A stretch of DNA of 64,000 nt from Micromonospora saelicesensis (GCF_900091575.1 NZ_FMCR01000002.1:961760-1025759); one strand, 5' to 3'; shown: positions 16,079-25,132, numbered from the stretch's first letter. Translations and numbers: made by a program. Notes: generated by a model from the letters alone, not told the origin.

Positions 16079-17206
16079 TCACACCGAGCCGGTGAACTGG
16101 CTGACGTGGTAGGCGGTGCTGCGGCCGTCCGGGGTGCGGGTCCACTTGGAGACCATCAGGTGCAGGTCGTCGGCGTTCCGGCTGGACCAGGGATGGATGA
16201 ACCCACCGTAGAGCGCGGGCTCCTGCCAGCCCGTCAGCTGAATCTTCTCCCCCGTCCAGGCCCGGTCGGGTCCGGACGCGGTACGGGTGACCAGACATCC
16301 GTTCTGGCAGTTGAGGTAGGACATCACCCAGGTCCCGTCGGCCAACCGGCGCACCGATGGCTCGCCGAAGCGGCCGGTGAGGATGGGTGTGCAGGGTCTC
16401 CCCCAGCCCCAGTTGGCGCCATTCCAGCCCCAGCCCTCGTACGACTCGGGGTAGAACAGCCGGTCCCACCGGACGCGTCGCAGCATCATCGGACCGTCCT
16501 GCCGCCCCGACCGGACCGAGAAGACGTAGACGTACTCGCCGTCGCGCTGCATGGTCCACATCTGGAACGGGTCCTTGTTGTCCGGACTGTTCCACCACTT
16601 CAGCGGTGTACGGATGAAGTCGTTGCCGTTGTCGGAGTAGGCCAGCCCCGCGTAGCGGGACTTCCACTGCGGCCCGGCCGGGCCGGCGGAGTTCCAGTTC
16701 TCGATGCTCATGTAGGAGATGAGCTGCCGACCGGTCTCCGGAAAGCTGATGCCGTCGTTGGGGATGACGGTCACCTCGGGAAGACCGTCGATGCCGATGC
16801 CGTGGTGGCCGTTGTGCATCAGCTCCGGTGCCCGTCCGTTGCCGACGACGCGTGCGGCGCTGTCGAAGACGATTCCGCCGGGCGCGCCGGGGTGGACGGC
16901 GGAGCGCAACATGACCGGCGACCGCCAGTCGTTCGGCAGGGGCGGGCCCTCGGGCCACGGCGTGTCGAAGGTGTCGCCGAAGAGGTAGCCGATCGATCCG
17001 TTCTCCAGCACGTAGGGGATGCCCAGATCGGTGCCGGCCACCCGCCATCGGCTACTGGTGTCCAGGTCCGCACCGGTCAGCCGCTTCTTCCAGACCGCCG
17101 CTCGGGCCGCAGCGGCAGTGGTCAGGATCGCGCCGACGGAACCGACCGCGCTGGCGGCCCCGATCGCGGCGGCACGGCCGAGCAACGAGCGACGACCTAC
17201 GCCCAT
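16079..17206 (-). CDS. Tat-exported DUF4185-type protein (five-bladed-propeller-like)
   Basis: A 375-residue secreted protein. The N-terminus MGVGRRSLLGRAAAIGAASA is a twin-arginine signal with an Ala-rich h-region and likely cleavage after AAAARA. The mature part has repeated FGD/aromatic blocks (YLFGDTFDTPWPEG, YAGLAYSDNGNDF, GGFIHPWSSRNADDLHLMVSKW) like DUF4185 proteins, which resemble glycoside-hydrolase propellers but are mostly uncharacterised. The ATG at 17206 is preferred: AGGAGAG precedes it, while the longer start 21 bp upstream is weaker. It is divergent from the secreted FG-GAP genes and may share regulation with them. Confidence 0.8.
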   Translation of the reverse strand: MGVGRRSLLGRAAAIGAASAVGSVGAILTTAAAARAAVWKKRLTGADLDTSSRWRVAGTDLGIPYVLENGSIGYLFGDTFDTPWPEGPPLPNDWRSPVMLRSAVHPGAPGGIVFDSAARVVGNGRAPELMHNGHHGIGIDGLPEVTVIPNDGISFPETGRQLISYMSIENWNSAGPAGPQWKSRYAGLAYSDNGNDFIRTPLKWWNSPDNKDPFQMWTMQRDGEYVYVFSVRSGRQDGPMMLRRVRWDRLFYPESYEGWGWNGANWGWGRPCTPILTGRFGEPSVRRLADGTWVMSYLNCQNGCLVTRTASGPDRAWTGEKIQLTGWQEPALYGGFIHPWSSRNADDLHLMVSKWTRTPDGRSTAYHVSQFTGSV

Positions 17207-17253
17207 GGCTGCCCTCTCCTGTCGCACTCGTCATGGCCCTGCCGCGGTGATTG

Positions 17254-17298
17254 GACAGCGGTTGCGGGCGAGTAAACCCGCCGACGACAACCGCTGTC
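17254..17298. promoter_or_regulatory. Two-part inverted repeat in the divergent promoter region
   Basis: GACAGCGGTTG (17254-17264) pairs with CAACCGCTGTC (17288-17298), and GCGGG/CCCGC pairs inside. It lies 48-92 bp upstream of the DUF4185 gene. A TTGACA box is at 17348-17353 facing the FG-GAP operon, without a convincing -10. It could be an operator or leader hairpin for this secreted-protein locus. Confidence 0.45.
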
Positions 17299-17452
17299 AA
17301 TACCTGCCCGCCTTGAACGATGCATTGAAGGAATTCTTCATAGAACATTGACAGCCATCAGCGCCCTGAAGAAACTCTCAGCAATCGGTCCCCGGTCGGT
17401 GGCGGTCTCGTGACGCCATCAGTCGACCCGTCCCGACCCGACGAGGAGCAGC

Positions 17453-18895
17453 GTGAGACGTACTCTCCTGGCCCTGCTGATGGCCCTCGGCGTCGCCGGC
17501 ACGACGGTCCCGGCCTCGCCGGCGCACGCGGACCCGGTCGGCACCCTGGCCTGCCCCTCCATCCCCGCCAACCGCGACCCGGCGGTGACCCTGGTCGTCT
17601 ACCGGGTCGCCCGGGCCTACAACGCCAACGACAAGGTGACGCTGTCCGCCTTCGAGGCGGGCTGGGTCGAGTCACACATGAACAACCTGCCGTGTGGCGA
17701 CAAGTCGTCGCTCGGGGTGTTCCAACAGCGCTGGGACTACGGATGGGGCACTCCGGAGCAGATCATGGACCCGGTCTACGCCAGCACCCAGTACGTCACC
17801 CGGGCGATCGTCTGCGACCGCAACAACCCGGGGTACAGCGCGGGCCAGGTCGCCCAGTGCGTCCAACGGTCCGGTTTCCCCGACCGGTACGACCAGGCGG
17901 CCGCCACCGCCCGGGCCCAGCTCAACGAGGCGGCCCGCACCCACGCCATCGCCGGTGGATCCCCCACGGACGTGACCGGCGACGGCCGGGACGACATCGT
18001 CACCTTCACCCAGAACGCCCTCGCCGACGTCTACGTGGGCACGTCCACCGGCGGCTCCTACACCGGCACCTCAGCAAAGTGGAACGACTTCTTCTCCCTC
18101 GGTGGCGAGACCGCCACCACCGGCGACGTCAACGGCGACGGCCGCGACGACATCATCACCTTCGCCCACAGCAACACCGGCGACGTGTACGTCGCGCTCT
18201 CCACCGGCACCTCGTTCGGTGCTGGCCTCAAGTGGCACGACTGGTTCGCGCCCGGCGCGGAGATCGGCGCGGCCGGCGACGTCAACGGCGACGGGCGCGA
18301 CGACATCGTGGCGTTCACCCACAACCCCGCCGGCGACGTGTACGTCGCACTCTCCACCGGCACCGGCTTCGGGCCCGGCCTCAAGTGGCACGAGTTCTTC
18401 AGCCCGTTCGGCGAGTTCCCCGCGCTCGGCGACGTCAACGGCGACGGGCGCGACGACCTCATCACCTTCACCCAGGGCCCCGCCACCGCCAGCGACGTCA
18501 TCGTCGCCCTGTCGAACGGCAGCTCCTTCGGCGCCGCGCAGAAGTGGCACGACCTGTTCGCCGTCGGCGCCGAACTACCCCGGGTCGGTGACGTCAACGG
18601 CGACGGCAGAGACGACATCGTCACCTTCACCTGCGATCCCAACGCCGACGTGTACGTCGCCACCTCCACCGGCACCGGCTTCGCCGGGACCACAGTGAAG
18701 TGGCACGACTTCTTCTGCCTGGCCGGCGAGTTCCCCTACCTCGGCGACGCCAACGGGGACGGCACTGACGACCTCATCGTCTTCACCAAGGGCGCCACCA
18801 ACGATGTCCACGTCGCGCTCTCCACCGGCACCGGCTTCCTCGGCGCCACCCGATGGCACGACTTCTTCGGCCTCAACGGCGAGACGACGCTGTGA
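17453..18895 (+). CDS. Secreted lysozyme-like/FG-GAP repeat protein
   Basis: A 480-residue exported protein. It has a Sec signal (RRTLLALLMALGVAGTTVPASPAHA), then a compact lysozyme/transglycosylase-like domain to about residue 165 containing SLGVFQQRWDYGWGTPEQIMDPVYA and WVES, whose Glu is a candidate acid. From about residue 173 to the end are six FG-GAP/VCBS repeats with DVNGDGRDD-type calcium loops, likely a beta-propeller that binds wall glycans. The start is GTG with GAGGAGC ahead of it. It ends 19 bp before a paralogue with the same six-repeat tail, so both are one operon. Function is inferred as peptidoglycan binding/cleavage. Confidence 0.82.
   Translation: MRRTLLALLMALGVAGTTVPASPAHADPVGTLACPSIPANRDPAVTLVVYRVARAYNANDKVTLSAFEAGWVESHMNNLPCGDKSSLGVFQQRWDYGWGTPEQIMDPVYASTQYVTRAIVCDRNNPGYSAGQVAQCVQRSGFPDRYDQAAATARAQLNEAARTHAIAGGSPTDVTGDGRDDIVTFTQNALADVYVGTSTGGSYTGTSAKWNDFFSLGGETATTGDVNGDGRDDIITFAHSNTGDVYVALSTGTSFGAGLKWHDWFAPGAEIGAAGDVNGDGRDDIVAFTHNPAGDVYVALSTGTGFGPGLKWHEFFSPFGEFPALGDVNGDGRDDLITFTQGPATASDVIVALSNGSSFGAAQKWHDLFAVGAELPRVGDVNGDGRDDIVTFTCDPNADVYVATSTGTGFAGTTVKWHDFFCLAGEFPYLGDANGDGTDDLIVFTKGATNDVHVALSTGTGFLGATRWHDFFGLNGETTL
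17970..18893 (+). repeat. FG-GAP repeat block, copy 1
   Basis: This 3' part of the first FG-GAP gene closely matches 20040-20970 of the next gene over about 0.9 kb, repeat by repeat (for example SFG.GLKWHDWFAPGAE, then TASDVIV.LS.G, then FPYLGD). Long identical DNA runs such as those around GACGTCAACGGCGACGG recur, giving a chance for recombination between the two genes. Confidence 0.8.
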
Positions 18896-18914
18896 TCAGC
18901 GGATTGGAGATCTC

Positions 18915-20972
18915 ATGCGACTGACCAGGCGCACGTGCACCCTCTTCCTGGCGGCGGCGCTGGCCGGTCAGGTCGCTGTCGCGCCGGCCGACGCGGCCGG
19001 ACCCGCGGCACCCGGCTCGCTCACCGTCGACTTCACCCGGGCCGCCGCCGAGTTCGACGTGCCCCGGGACCTGCTGGTCGCCGTCGCCTACGGGGAGTCC
19101 CGCCTGGACGGGCACGGCGGCCTGCCCAGTCAGGCCAACGGGTACGGGGTCATGCACCTGGTCAGCAATCCCACCCAGCACAGCCTGGAGCGGGCAGCCA
19201 CGCTCACCGGCGAGCCGGTCGACCGCCTGCGCTCGGTCACCTCCGCCAACATCCGCGGCGGTGCGGCGGTGCTCCGCGACCTGGCCGACGACGAGGGGCT
19301 GCCCGGCGGGGCACGCGACCGGCTCTCCGCCTGGTATCCGGTGGTGGCGCGCTACAGCGCCGCCGTCGACGCGTCGACGGCCCGGCTCTACGCCGACCAC
19401 GTCTACGACCTGCTGCGTACCGGAATCGCCGCCGGGCCGGTACGGGTCGCGCCGCGACCGCTCCGACCCGAACTCGGCCGCTACACGGGGGTCACCCCCG
19501 CGGGCGCCACCGGTGCGAACGTCGCGGCGGCCGTGCCGGAGTACGCGTCGGCCCGGTGGGTGTCCGCCTACGGCGGCAACTACCAGGCCGGCCGATCGGC
19601 GCGGATAACCACTGTGGTGGTGCACGTGACCCAGGGGTCGTACGCCGGCACGGTGAGCTGGTTCCAGAACCCGTCGGCGGGGGTGAGCGCGCACTACGTG
19701 GTGAAATCGAGCAACGGCGAGATCACCCAGATGGTGCGCGAGGGCGACACGGCGTACCACGCACGCTCGGCCAATCCGTACGCGGTGGGCATCGAGCACG
19801 AGGGATTCGTGGACAATCCGGCCTGGTTCACCGACGCCATGTACCGGTCGTCCGCCGCGCTGACCCGCTACCTCTGCGACAAGTACGGGCTGCCGAAGAC
19901 CCGTGCGTCGATCAAGGGACACAACGAGCTGCCCGGCAACGACCACACCGACCCCGGGCCGAACTGGAACTGGAACTGGAACTACTACATCTCCCTGGTC
20001 AACGCCGGTGGCTCGGGGGGCCGCTATCTGGCGGGGTCACCCACGGACTTCACCGGCGACGGCCGGGACGACATCGTGAGCTTCACGCAGGGCAGCCTCA
20101 ACGACGTCTACGTGGCCACCTCCACCGGCAGCGCGTTCACCGGTACGTCCGCCAAGTGGAACGACTTCTTCGGCCTCAACGGGGAGACCCTGCTCAGTGG
20201 CGACGTCAACGGCGACGGCAAGGACGACGTCGTCGCGTTCACCCACGGCACCCTCGCCGACGTGTACGTGGCCCTCTCCACCGGCACCAGCTTCGGCGGT
20301 GGCCTGAAGTGGCATGACTGGTTCGCGCCGGGCGCGGAGGTCGGTGCGGTCGGCGACGTCAACGGCGACGGCCGCGACGACATCATCGCGTTCACCCACG
20401 ACACGAACGCCGACGTGTACGTGGCGCTCTCCACCGGCACGGGTTTCGGCCCCGGCCTCAAATGGCACGACTACTTCTCCATCCCCGGCGAGTTTCCTGC
20501 CCTCGGTGATGTCAACGGTGACGGCCGCGACGACATCATCACCTTCACCCAGGGGCCGCTCACGGCGAGCGACGTGATCGTCTCCCTCTCCACAGGAGGC
20601 GGATTCGGCGCGCCCCAGACGTGGCACGACCTGTTCGCCGTCGGCACCGAACAACCCCGCGTCGGCGACATCAACGGCGACGGCCGCGACGACATCGTCA
20701 CCTTCACCTGCAACGCCGACGCCGACGTCTACGCCGCCATCTCCACCGGCACCTCGTTCGTCGGCACCACAGTCAAGTGGAACGACCTCTTCTGCCTACC
20801 CGGCGAGTTCCCCTACCTGGGCGACTACAACGGCGACGGCAAGGACGACATCGTCGCCTTCACCAAGGGCAGCTTCAACGACGTCCACGTCGGCCTCTCC
20901 ACCGGCACCAACTTCCTCGGCGCCACCAAATGGCACGACTTCTTCGGCCTGCCCAACGAGACCACCTTCTGA
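18915..20972 (+). CDS. Secreted N-acetylmuramoyl-L-alanine amidase with FG-GAP propeller
   Basis: A 685-residue exported protein. It has a signal peptide to about residue 28, then a lysozyme-like segment (residues 40-165, AVAYGESRLDGHGGLPSQANGYG; E61 is the candidate catalytic acid). An Amidase_2/PGRP-like zinc domain follows (about 228-355), with TTVVVHVTQG (H237), VGIEHEG and HNELPGNDHTDPG (H344) supplying ligands. Six FG-GAP repeats with D-x-(N/T)-G-D-G calcium loops complete it. The combination predicts cleavage of both the glycan and the peptide link of peptidoglycan. It starts with ATG after GGAGA, 19 bp from the preceding paralogue and 15 bp before a Tat esterase gene. Confidence 0.88.
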   Translation: MRLTRRTCTLFLAAALAGQVAVAPADAAGPAAPGSLTVDFTRAAAEFDVPRDLLVAVAYGESRLDGHGGLPSQANGYGVMHLVSNPTQHSLERAATLTGEPVDRLRSVTSANIRGGAAVLRDLADDEGLPGGARDRLSAWYPVVARYSAAVDASTARLYADHVYDLLRTGIAAGPVRVAPRPLRPELGRYTGVTPAGATGANVAAAVPEYASARWVSAYGGNYQAGRSARITTVVVHVTQGSYAGTVSWFQNPSAGVSAHYVVKSSNGEITQMVREGDTAYHARSANPYAVGIEHEGFVDNPAWFTDAMYRSSAALTRYLCDKYGLPKTRASIKGHNELPGNDHTDPGPNWNWNWNYYISLVNAGGSGGRYLAGSPTDFTGDGRDDIVSFTQGSLNDVYVATSTGSAFTGTSAKWNDFFGLNGETLLSGDVNGDGKDDVVAFTHGTLADVYVALSTGTSFGGGLKWHDWFAPGAEVGAVGDVNGDGRDDIIAFTHDTNADVYVALSTGTGFGPGLKWHDYFSIPGEFPALGDVNGDGRDDIITFTQGPLTASDVIVSLSTGGGFGAPQTWHDLFAVGTEQPRVGDINGDGRDDIVTFTCNADADVYAAISTGTSFVGTTVKWNDLFCLPGEFPYLGDYNGDGKDDIVAFTKGSFNDVHVGLSTGTNFLGATKWHDFFGLPNETTF
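20040..20970 (+). repeat. FG-GAP repeat block, copy 2
   Basis: This is the second copy of the six-repeat propeller tail, in the amidase gene. Order and side motifs match copy 1 at 17970-18893. Confidence 0.8.
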
Positions 20973-20987
20973 CGCAGGGAGACTCCA

Positions 20988-21980
20988 ATGCTCGACGTAC
21001 CCCCGCCCTCGTCGATCAGTCGGCGCCGGCTGATCGGTGGCTCGGCAGCGGCGGTCGCCGCCGGGCTGTTCGGCGGCGCCCTCGCCGGGTCGTCCGCCGC
21101 CCAGGCCGCCGGTGACGGGTACGGCCTGCGCATCGTCGACCGCAACGAGAACGGCGGCCGGCTGCAGTACTACCGCTTCGCCACCGACGCCATCGAGTGG
21201 GATCCGGGCGTGAACGTGCTGCTGCCCGACGGCTACCACAGCAGCGGCAAGCGGTATCCGGTGCTGTACCTGCTGCACGGCGGCAACGCCGACTTCCGCA
21301 CCTTCCACCTGCAGGACAACATCGTCGGTCTGACCGCTGGCCGGGAGGTCATCGTCGTCATGCCGGACGCGTCGACCGGCTGGTACTGCAATCCGGTGAC
21401 CAGCTTGGTCGGGCCCCGCAACTGGGAGACGTTCCACATCGCCCAACTGCTGCCGTGGGTCGACGCGAACTTCCGTACCTTCGCCGAGTACAACGGGCGT
21501 GCGGTGGCCGGTTTCTCGATGGGCGGCTTCGGTGCGCTGAAGTACGCGGCCAAGTATTACGGCCACTTCTGCTCGGTCAGCTCGCACTCCGGCCCGGCCA
21601 GTCTCCGCCGAGACTTCGGACTGGTCGTGCACTGGGCGAATGCCACCTCCGCCGCGCTGGACCTCGGTGGAGGCACCGTCTACGGGGTCCCGTTCTGGGA
21701 TGAGGCCCGGGTCAACGCCGACAACCCGGTCCAGCGCGTTCCGAGTTTCCAGAACAAGCGGATCTTCCTGGCCGCCGGGACCTCCCCCGACCCGATCAAC
21801 TGGTTCGACACCGTCAACGAGACCCAGGTACTTGCCGGTCAGCGCGAGTTCCGCGGGGCACTCGCCCGAGCCGGCATCCCGCACGAGTGGCGCGAGGTGC
21901 CGGGTGGGCACTTCTTCCGCCAGGATCTGTTCGTCCAGGACCTCAACGGAATGCTCGGACGCCTACGCCGCGCGGGCTGA
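20988..21980 (+). CDS. Tat-exported esterase of the antigen 85/esterase D fold
   Basis: A 330-residue alpha/beta hydrolase. It has a twin-arginine signal (SISRRRLIGGSAAAVAAGLF), then VLYLLHGGN (oxyanion region), AGFSMGGFG with nucleophile S177, and PGGHFFRQD with H308 as the likely catalytic His. This is the usual layout of secreted acyl/feruloyl esterases related to mycolyltransferases. It follows the amidase gene by 15 bp and is likely co-transcribed. A role in trimming wall or plant acyl esters is inference. The hydrolase fold itself is clear. Confidence 0.88.
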   Translation: MLDVPPPSSISRRRLIGGSAAAVAAGLFGGALAGSSAAQAAGDGYGLRIVDRNENGGRLQYYRFATDAIEWDPGVNVLLPDGYHSSGKRYPVLYLLHGGNADFRTFHLQDNIVGLTAGREVIVVMPDASTGWYCNPVTSLVGPRNWETFHIAQLLPWVDANFRTFAEYNGRAVAGFSMGGFGALKYAAKYYGHFCSVSSHSGPASLRRDFGLVVHWANATSAALDLGGGTVYGVPFWDEARVNADNPVQRVPSFQNKRIFLAAGTSPDPINWFDTVNETQVLAGQREFRGALARAGIPHEWREVPGGHFFRQDLFVQDLNGMLGRLRRAG

Positions 21981-22001
21981 CCCCCGGTAGCGTCGACGGT
22001 C

Positions 22002-22712
22002 ATGGCCACCAGCGTCGACGTGCGTCGGGAACTCGCCAGCCTCGCCGATCCCCGTCGAGCCGAGGCGTCGAGCCGGTTCCTCCAGATGGTCCCCGGTGGA
22101 TACGGCGAGGGGGACCGCGCCCTCGGTGTCTCCGTGCCCGACCAGCGCACGGTGGCCGCCCGGTTCTGGCGCGACCTCTCGCTGGCCGAGACGACGAAGC
22201 TGCTCATCGAAGGCGCGCACGAGGAGCGGTTGACCGCGCTGTTCATCCTGGTGCGGAAGTTCGCCAGGGGCGACGAGCAGGAGCGGGGTCTTGTCTTCGA
22301 CACCATCCTGGCCAACACCGACCGCATCGACAACTGGGACCTGGTGGACTCGTCCGCGCCGTACATCGTCGGCCCCTGGCTGCTCGACAGGGACCGGAGC
22401 GTCCTGGACCGGTTGGCCGGGTCGAGCCTCGTGTGGGAGCGGCGCATCGCCATCATGGCGACCTTCGCCTTCATCAAGGCCGGTGACTTCGAGTGGACCT
22501 TCCGACTCGGCGACCGGCTGCTGCACGACCCGCACGACCTCGTCCACAAGGCGGTGGGCTGGATGCTGCGCGAGGTGGGCAACCGGGACAGAGCGGCGGA
22601 GGAGGAGTTCCTCGCCCGCCGCTACCGGGTCATGCCACGGGTCATGCTGCGGTACGCGATCGAGAAGTTCGAACCGCAGCGTCGCCGCGACTACCTGTCC
22701 GGCGCAATCTAG
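22002..22712 (+). CDS. AlkD-like HEAT-repeat DNA alkylation repair protein
   Basis: A 236-residue, helix-only protein typical of AlkC/AlkD glycosylases, which remove 3-methyladenine and 7-methylguanine through a HEAT-like solenoid. Diagnostic segments are VSVPDQRTVAARFWRDLS, LVDSSAPYIVGPWL, WERRIAIMATFAFIK and LVHKAVGWMLREVG. The conserved Trp and Asp of the active site appear in the NWDLVDSS region. It lies 21 bp after the esterase gene and its stop overlaps the stop of the convergent oxidoreductase gene. It is probably unrelated in function to the secreted proteins ahead of it. Confidence 0.9.
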   Translation: MATSVDVRRELASLADPRRAEASSRFLQMVPGGYGEGDRALGVSVPDQRTVAARFWRDLSLAETTKLLIEGAHEERLTALFILVRKFARGDEQERGLVFDTILANTDRIDNWDLVDSSAPYIVGPWLLDRDRSVLDRLAGSSLVWERRIAIMATFAFIKAGDFEWTFRLGDRLLHDPHDLVHKAVGWMLREVGNRDRAAEEEFLARRYRVMPRVMLRYAIEKFEPQRRRDYLSGAI

Positions 22713-24988
22713 TCGACCGGCTCAGCCGGTGGGATGGGGAAGTTCCGGTTGAAGACGTTGTCCGGGTCGTAGCTGGCCTTGATGGCGCGCAGCCGACCGA
22801 GGGTGGGCTCGGGCCAGGCATCCAGCAGTCGAGCCGGATCGGTGTCGCTCTCGAAGCTGAGATACAGGCCGTCGAGGTACGGGTACAGCTCGGTCCACAG
22901 TTTGTCGAGTTGGGGCCGGCGGTCCGGGACCGTGGCGGCGAGTACCGAGAAGTTCTGCTCCCGGTGCGGGTAGGCGGTCGCGTCGCGGGCGACGTCGTTG
23001 ACCGCCCCGCCGACGGATCGCAACTGCATGATCATCACATCGCCGGAATGGATCATGTTTTCCATCAGGTCGGCCGCCTCCGGTGTGACGTGGTGCAACA
23101 GACCGCTGCGGGTGTCCCTCAGCCCCTGCCCCCGATGCTGGTTGCCCGGCGGCACGACGATCGCCGGGTACGGCACGAGCTGCGCCTGCTGGTCGAGGAT
23201 CGGCCCGATCTCCAGGAACGGGCTCAGGGCGGCCTGCGCCGCCTCGACGTCGTCACCGGCGTAGACGAGGGTGACCTGGGCAGCCGGGGGGTTGCCACGG
23301 CGGCCGGGAAAGAGGGAGAGGAAGCTCGTCAACTCCCGTGGCGCGTCCTCGACCAGTTGACCCCACCAGCGCAGCAGTCCGGCGGTGTCGGTCGCGTCCG
23401 CGACGAGCTGGGCGTAGACGACCTTGTCGACCTCGTACGCCTCCAGCTCCAGCGCGGTGACCACACCGAAGTTTCCACCGGCGCCGCGGACGGCCCAGAA
23501 CAGGTCGGGGTGATGCGCGTCGTCGACGCGGAGCAGACGGCCGTCCGCGGTGACGATCTCGGCGGCGACGACGTGGTCGATGGTCAGGCCGTGCCTGCGC
23601 GCCAGGTATCCGACGCCGGCGGTGGTGGCGAGACCACCGACGCCCACGTCTCCGTAGTCGCCAGAGCTCATGGCCAGGCCGTACGGGCCCAGCGTCTGGG
23701 CCACGTCGCCCCACCGGGCACCCGGCTCCAGCCGCACCCGACGGGTCGCCCGGTCGAGCACCTCGACCTTGTTCATCCTCGACATGTCGATGACGACTCC
23801 CCCGTCGTTCGTCGACCGGCCGCTGATGCCGTGCCCGCCGCTGCGCACCGACAGCGGGACATCCTGCGTCCGGGCGTACGACACGGCGTCGACCACCTCG
23901 GCGGCGTTCTGCGGACGGATCACCAGGGCCGGCGAGCCGTGCCAGCTGTAGGTGTGGCGTACCCGCTCGTACTCCTGGTCACCGGGCTCGACGGACCTGG
24001 CGGCCAGCGACGGCGGCAGCGCGTCGTAGTCGAGGCCGGGGTGCCGCTCGGCCAGCGCGACGGTCGTGCGGACCGGCCCGGTGCCGACCTCACCCCCGGC
24101 GCGCTCCCTGGCGACCGCCTCCCGCAGTGCGGGGGCGATCTCCTGCCCGAGGGTCTGAATGAGGCGTGGGTCGTCGCGCCCGATCAGGAAGGTGCTGAAC
24201 CCCTCCTCGAGGACCAGCGGAAGGAGTTGGTCGACCCACTGCTCGACAGGCCCCTGGAGGAAGCCGCGGCTGCGCGACGAGACGTCGACAGTGAACAGGT
24301 TGAGCAGCCGCCGAATCTCCCGGGGCTCGCGGCCCGCGTCGATGGCCGCCTCGTCGATGAGCCGGTTGGCGGTCACCCGGTCCGGAGATCGCAGGTATTC
24401 CAGCGTCGGCAGCCAGCCGTTGGCCTTCTGGCCGGTCAGGGCCAGCATCTTCGGCTGGTACGCCCCGAGCCAGATGTCGATGTCGTGTGCCGGCTTCGGG
24501 CCGCGCTGCATGCCGGGTACGGGGTAGTACTCCCCGTCCAGCCGCAGCGGTCCGGTGGCGGTGTCGTCCCAGACGCCGCGCAGGACGTCGATCGCCTCCC
24601 GCAGAGCCGCGACTCCCTGCCCCGCGGTCAGCCGACGTGCCCCCATGCCCTCGATCCCGTCCCAGAACGCGCCGGCGCCGAGGCCCAGTTCGAAACGGCC
24701 GTGCGACAACCGGTCCAGGCTCGCCGCGGCCCGGGCCAGCACGGCCGGCGGGCGCAGCGGCAGGCTGAGGACGTTCCCGGAGATCCGGAGCCGCTCCGTG
24801 CGGGCGGCGACCCAACTCAGCAGGGTCCAGGTGTCGAGGAACTCCGCGTTGTACGGGTGGTCCTGGAAGGTGACCAGGTCCAGCCCCGCAGCCTCGGTCA
24901 GCTCGGCCAGCGCCACCACCTGATCCGGGTCGTGCACGCTGGGTGTCAGGAACGACCCAAACCGGAGTTCGTGCCCGTAGTCCGACAT
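22709..24988 (-). CDS. Fusion of LLM flavin oxidoreductase and FAD-linked (BBE) oxidoreductase
   Basis: A 759-residue two-enzyme fusion. Residues 1-315 are a luciferase-like monooxygenase (RFGSFLTPSV, TFQDHPYN, SHGRFELGLGAG, GPKPAHDIDIWLG), using FMN or F420. Residues about 345-755 are an FAD-binding PCMH/BBE oxidase: LSVRSGGHGISGRSTNDGGV with H386 as the likely covalent FAD site, GVGGLATTAGVGYLARR, and the berberine-bridge end ASYDPDNVFNRNF. The second Cys link of bicovalent members is absent (GDYGDVGVGG). I use the ATG at 24988 (MSDYGHEL), preceded by GGTGAAG; another in-frame ATG lies 15 bp upstream. It is divergent from a MarR gene. Substrate is unknown. The reading frame is continuous. 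Confidence 0.88.
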   Translation of the reverse strand: MSDYGHELRFGSFLTPSVHDPDQVVALAELTEAAGLDLVTFQDHPYNAEFLDTWTLLSWVAARTERLRISGNVLSLPLRPPAVLARAAASLDRLSHGRFELGLGAGAFWDGIEGMGARRLTAGQGVAALREAIDVLRGVWDDTATGPLRLDGEYYPVPGMQRGPKPAHDIDIWLGAYQPKMLALTGQKANGWLPTLEYLRSPDRVTANRLIDEAAIDAGREPREIRRLLNLFTVDVSSRSRGFLQGPVEQWVDQLLPLVLEEGFSTFLIGRDDPRLIQTLGQEIAPALREAVARERAGGEVGTGPVRTTVALAERHPGLDYDALPPSLAARSVEPGDQEYERVRHTYSWHGSPALVIRPQNAAEVVDAVSYARTQDVPLSVRSGGHGISGRSTNDGGVVIDMSRMNKVEVLDRATRRVRLEPGARWGDVAQTLGPYGLAMSSGDYGDVGVGGLATTAGVGYLARRHGLTIDHVVAAEIVTADGRLLRVDDAHHPDLFWAVRGAGGNFGVVTALELEAYEVDKVVYAQLVADATDTAGLLRWWGQLVEDAPRELTSFLSLFPGRRGNPPAAQVTLVYAGDDVEAAQAALSPFLEIGPILDQQAQLVPYPAIVVPPGNQHRGQGLRDTRSGLLHHVTPEAADLMENMIHSGDVMIMQLRSVGGAVNDVARDATAYPHREQNFSVLAATVPDRRPQLDKLWTELYPYLDGLYLSFESDTDPARLLDAWPEPTLGRLRAIKASYDPDNVFNRNFPIPPAEPVD

Positions 24989-25006
24989 TGCTTCACCATC
25001 CACGCG

Positions 25007-25060
25007 ATCGTTTGATCAACCTATCATGTTCTGTGCCTATCGTTTGTCAGACAACCTATC
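25007..25060. promoter_or_regulatory. Twin operator-like repeats before the fusion oxidoreductase
   Basis: ATCGTTTGATCAACCTATC (25007-25025) and ATCGTTTGTCAGACAACCTATC without its middle differ only in the centre (second copy 25039-25060). Each is built on a TTG...CAA palindrome, and their starts are 32 bp, three helical turns, apart. They lie next to the oxidoreductase start and probably bind the divergent MarR protein. Confidence 0.7.
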
Positions 25061-25095
25061 TTCGCCGCCAATCATTCCTGGGCTGCCGCGATGTC

Positions 25096-25107
25096 TGATC
25101 ATGATCA
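25096..25107. promoter_or_regulatory. 12-bp palindrome TGATCATGATCA
   Basis: A perfect palindrome 26 bp before the MarR start. It may be the autoregulatory site of that gene, although TGATCA is also the core of the first repeat at 25012-25017. Confidence 0.5.
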
Positions 25108-25132
25108 ACGCACCGGCCACTAGCATCGGGAC

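Noticed and set aside
17970..20970. FG-GAP repeats as a CRISPR or satellite array
   Set aside because: The periodic DNA is in frame and encodes DxNGDGxDD protein repeats, so it is coding.
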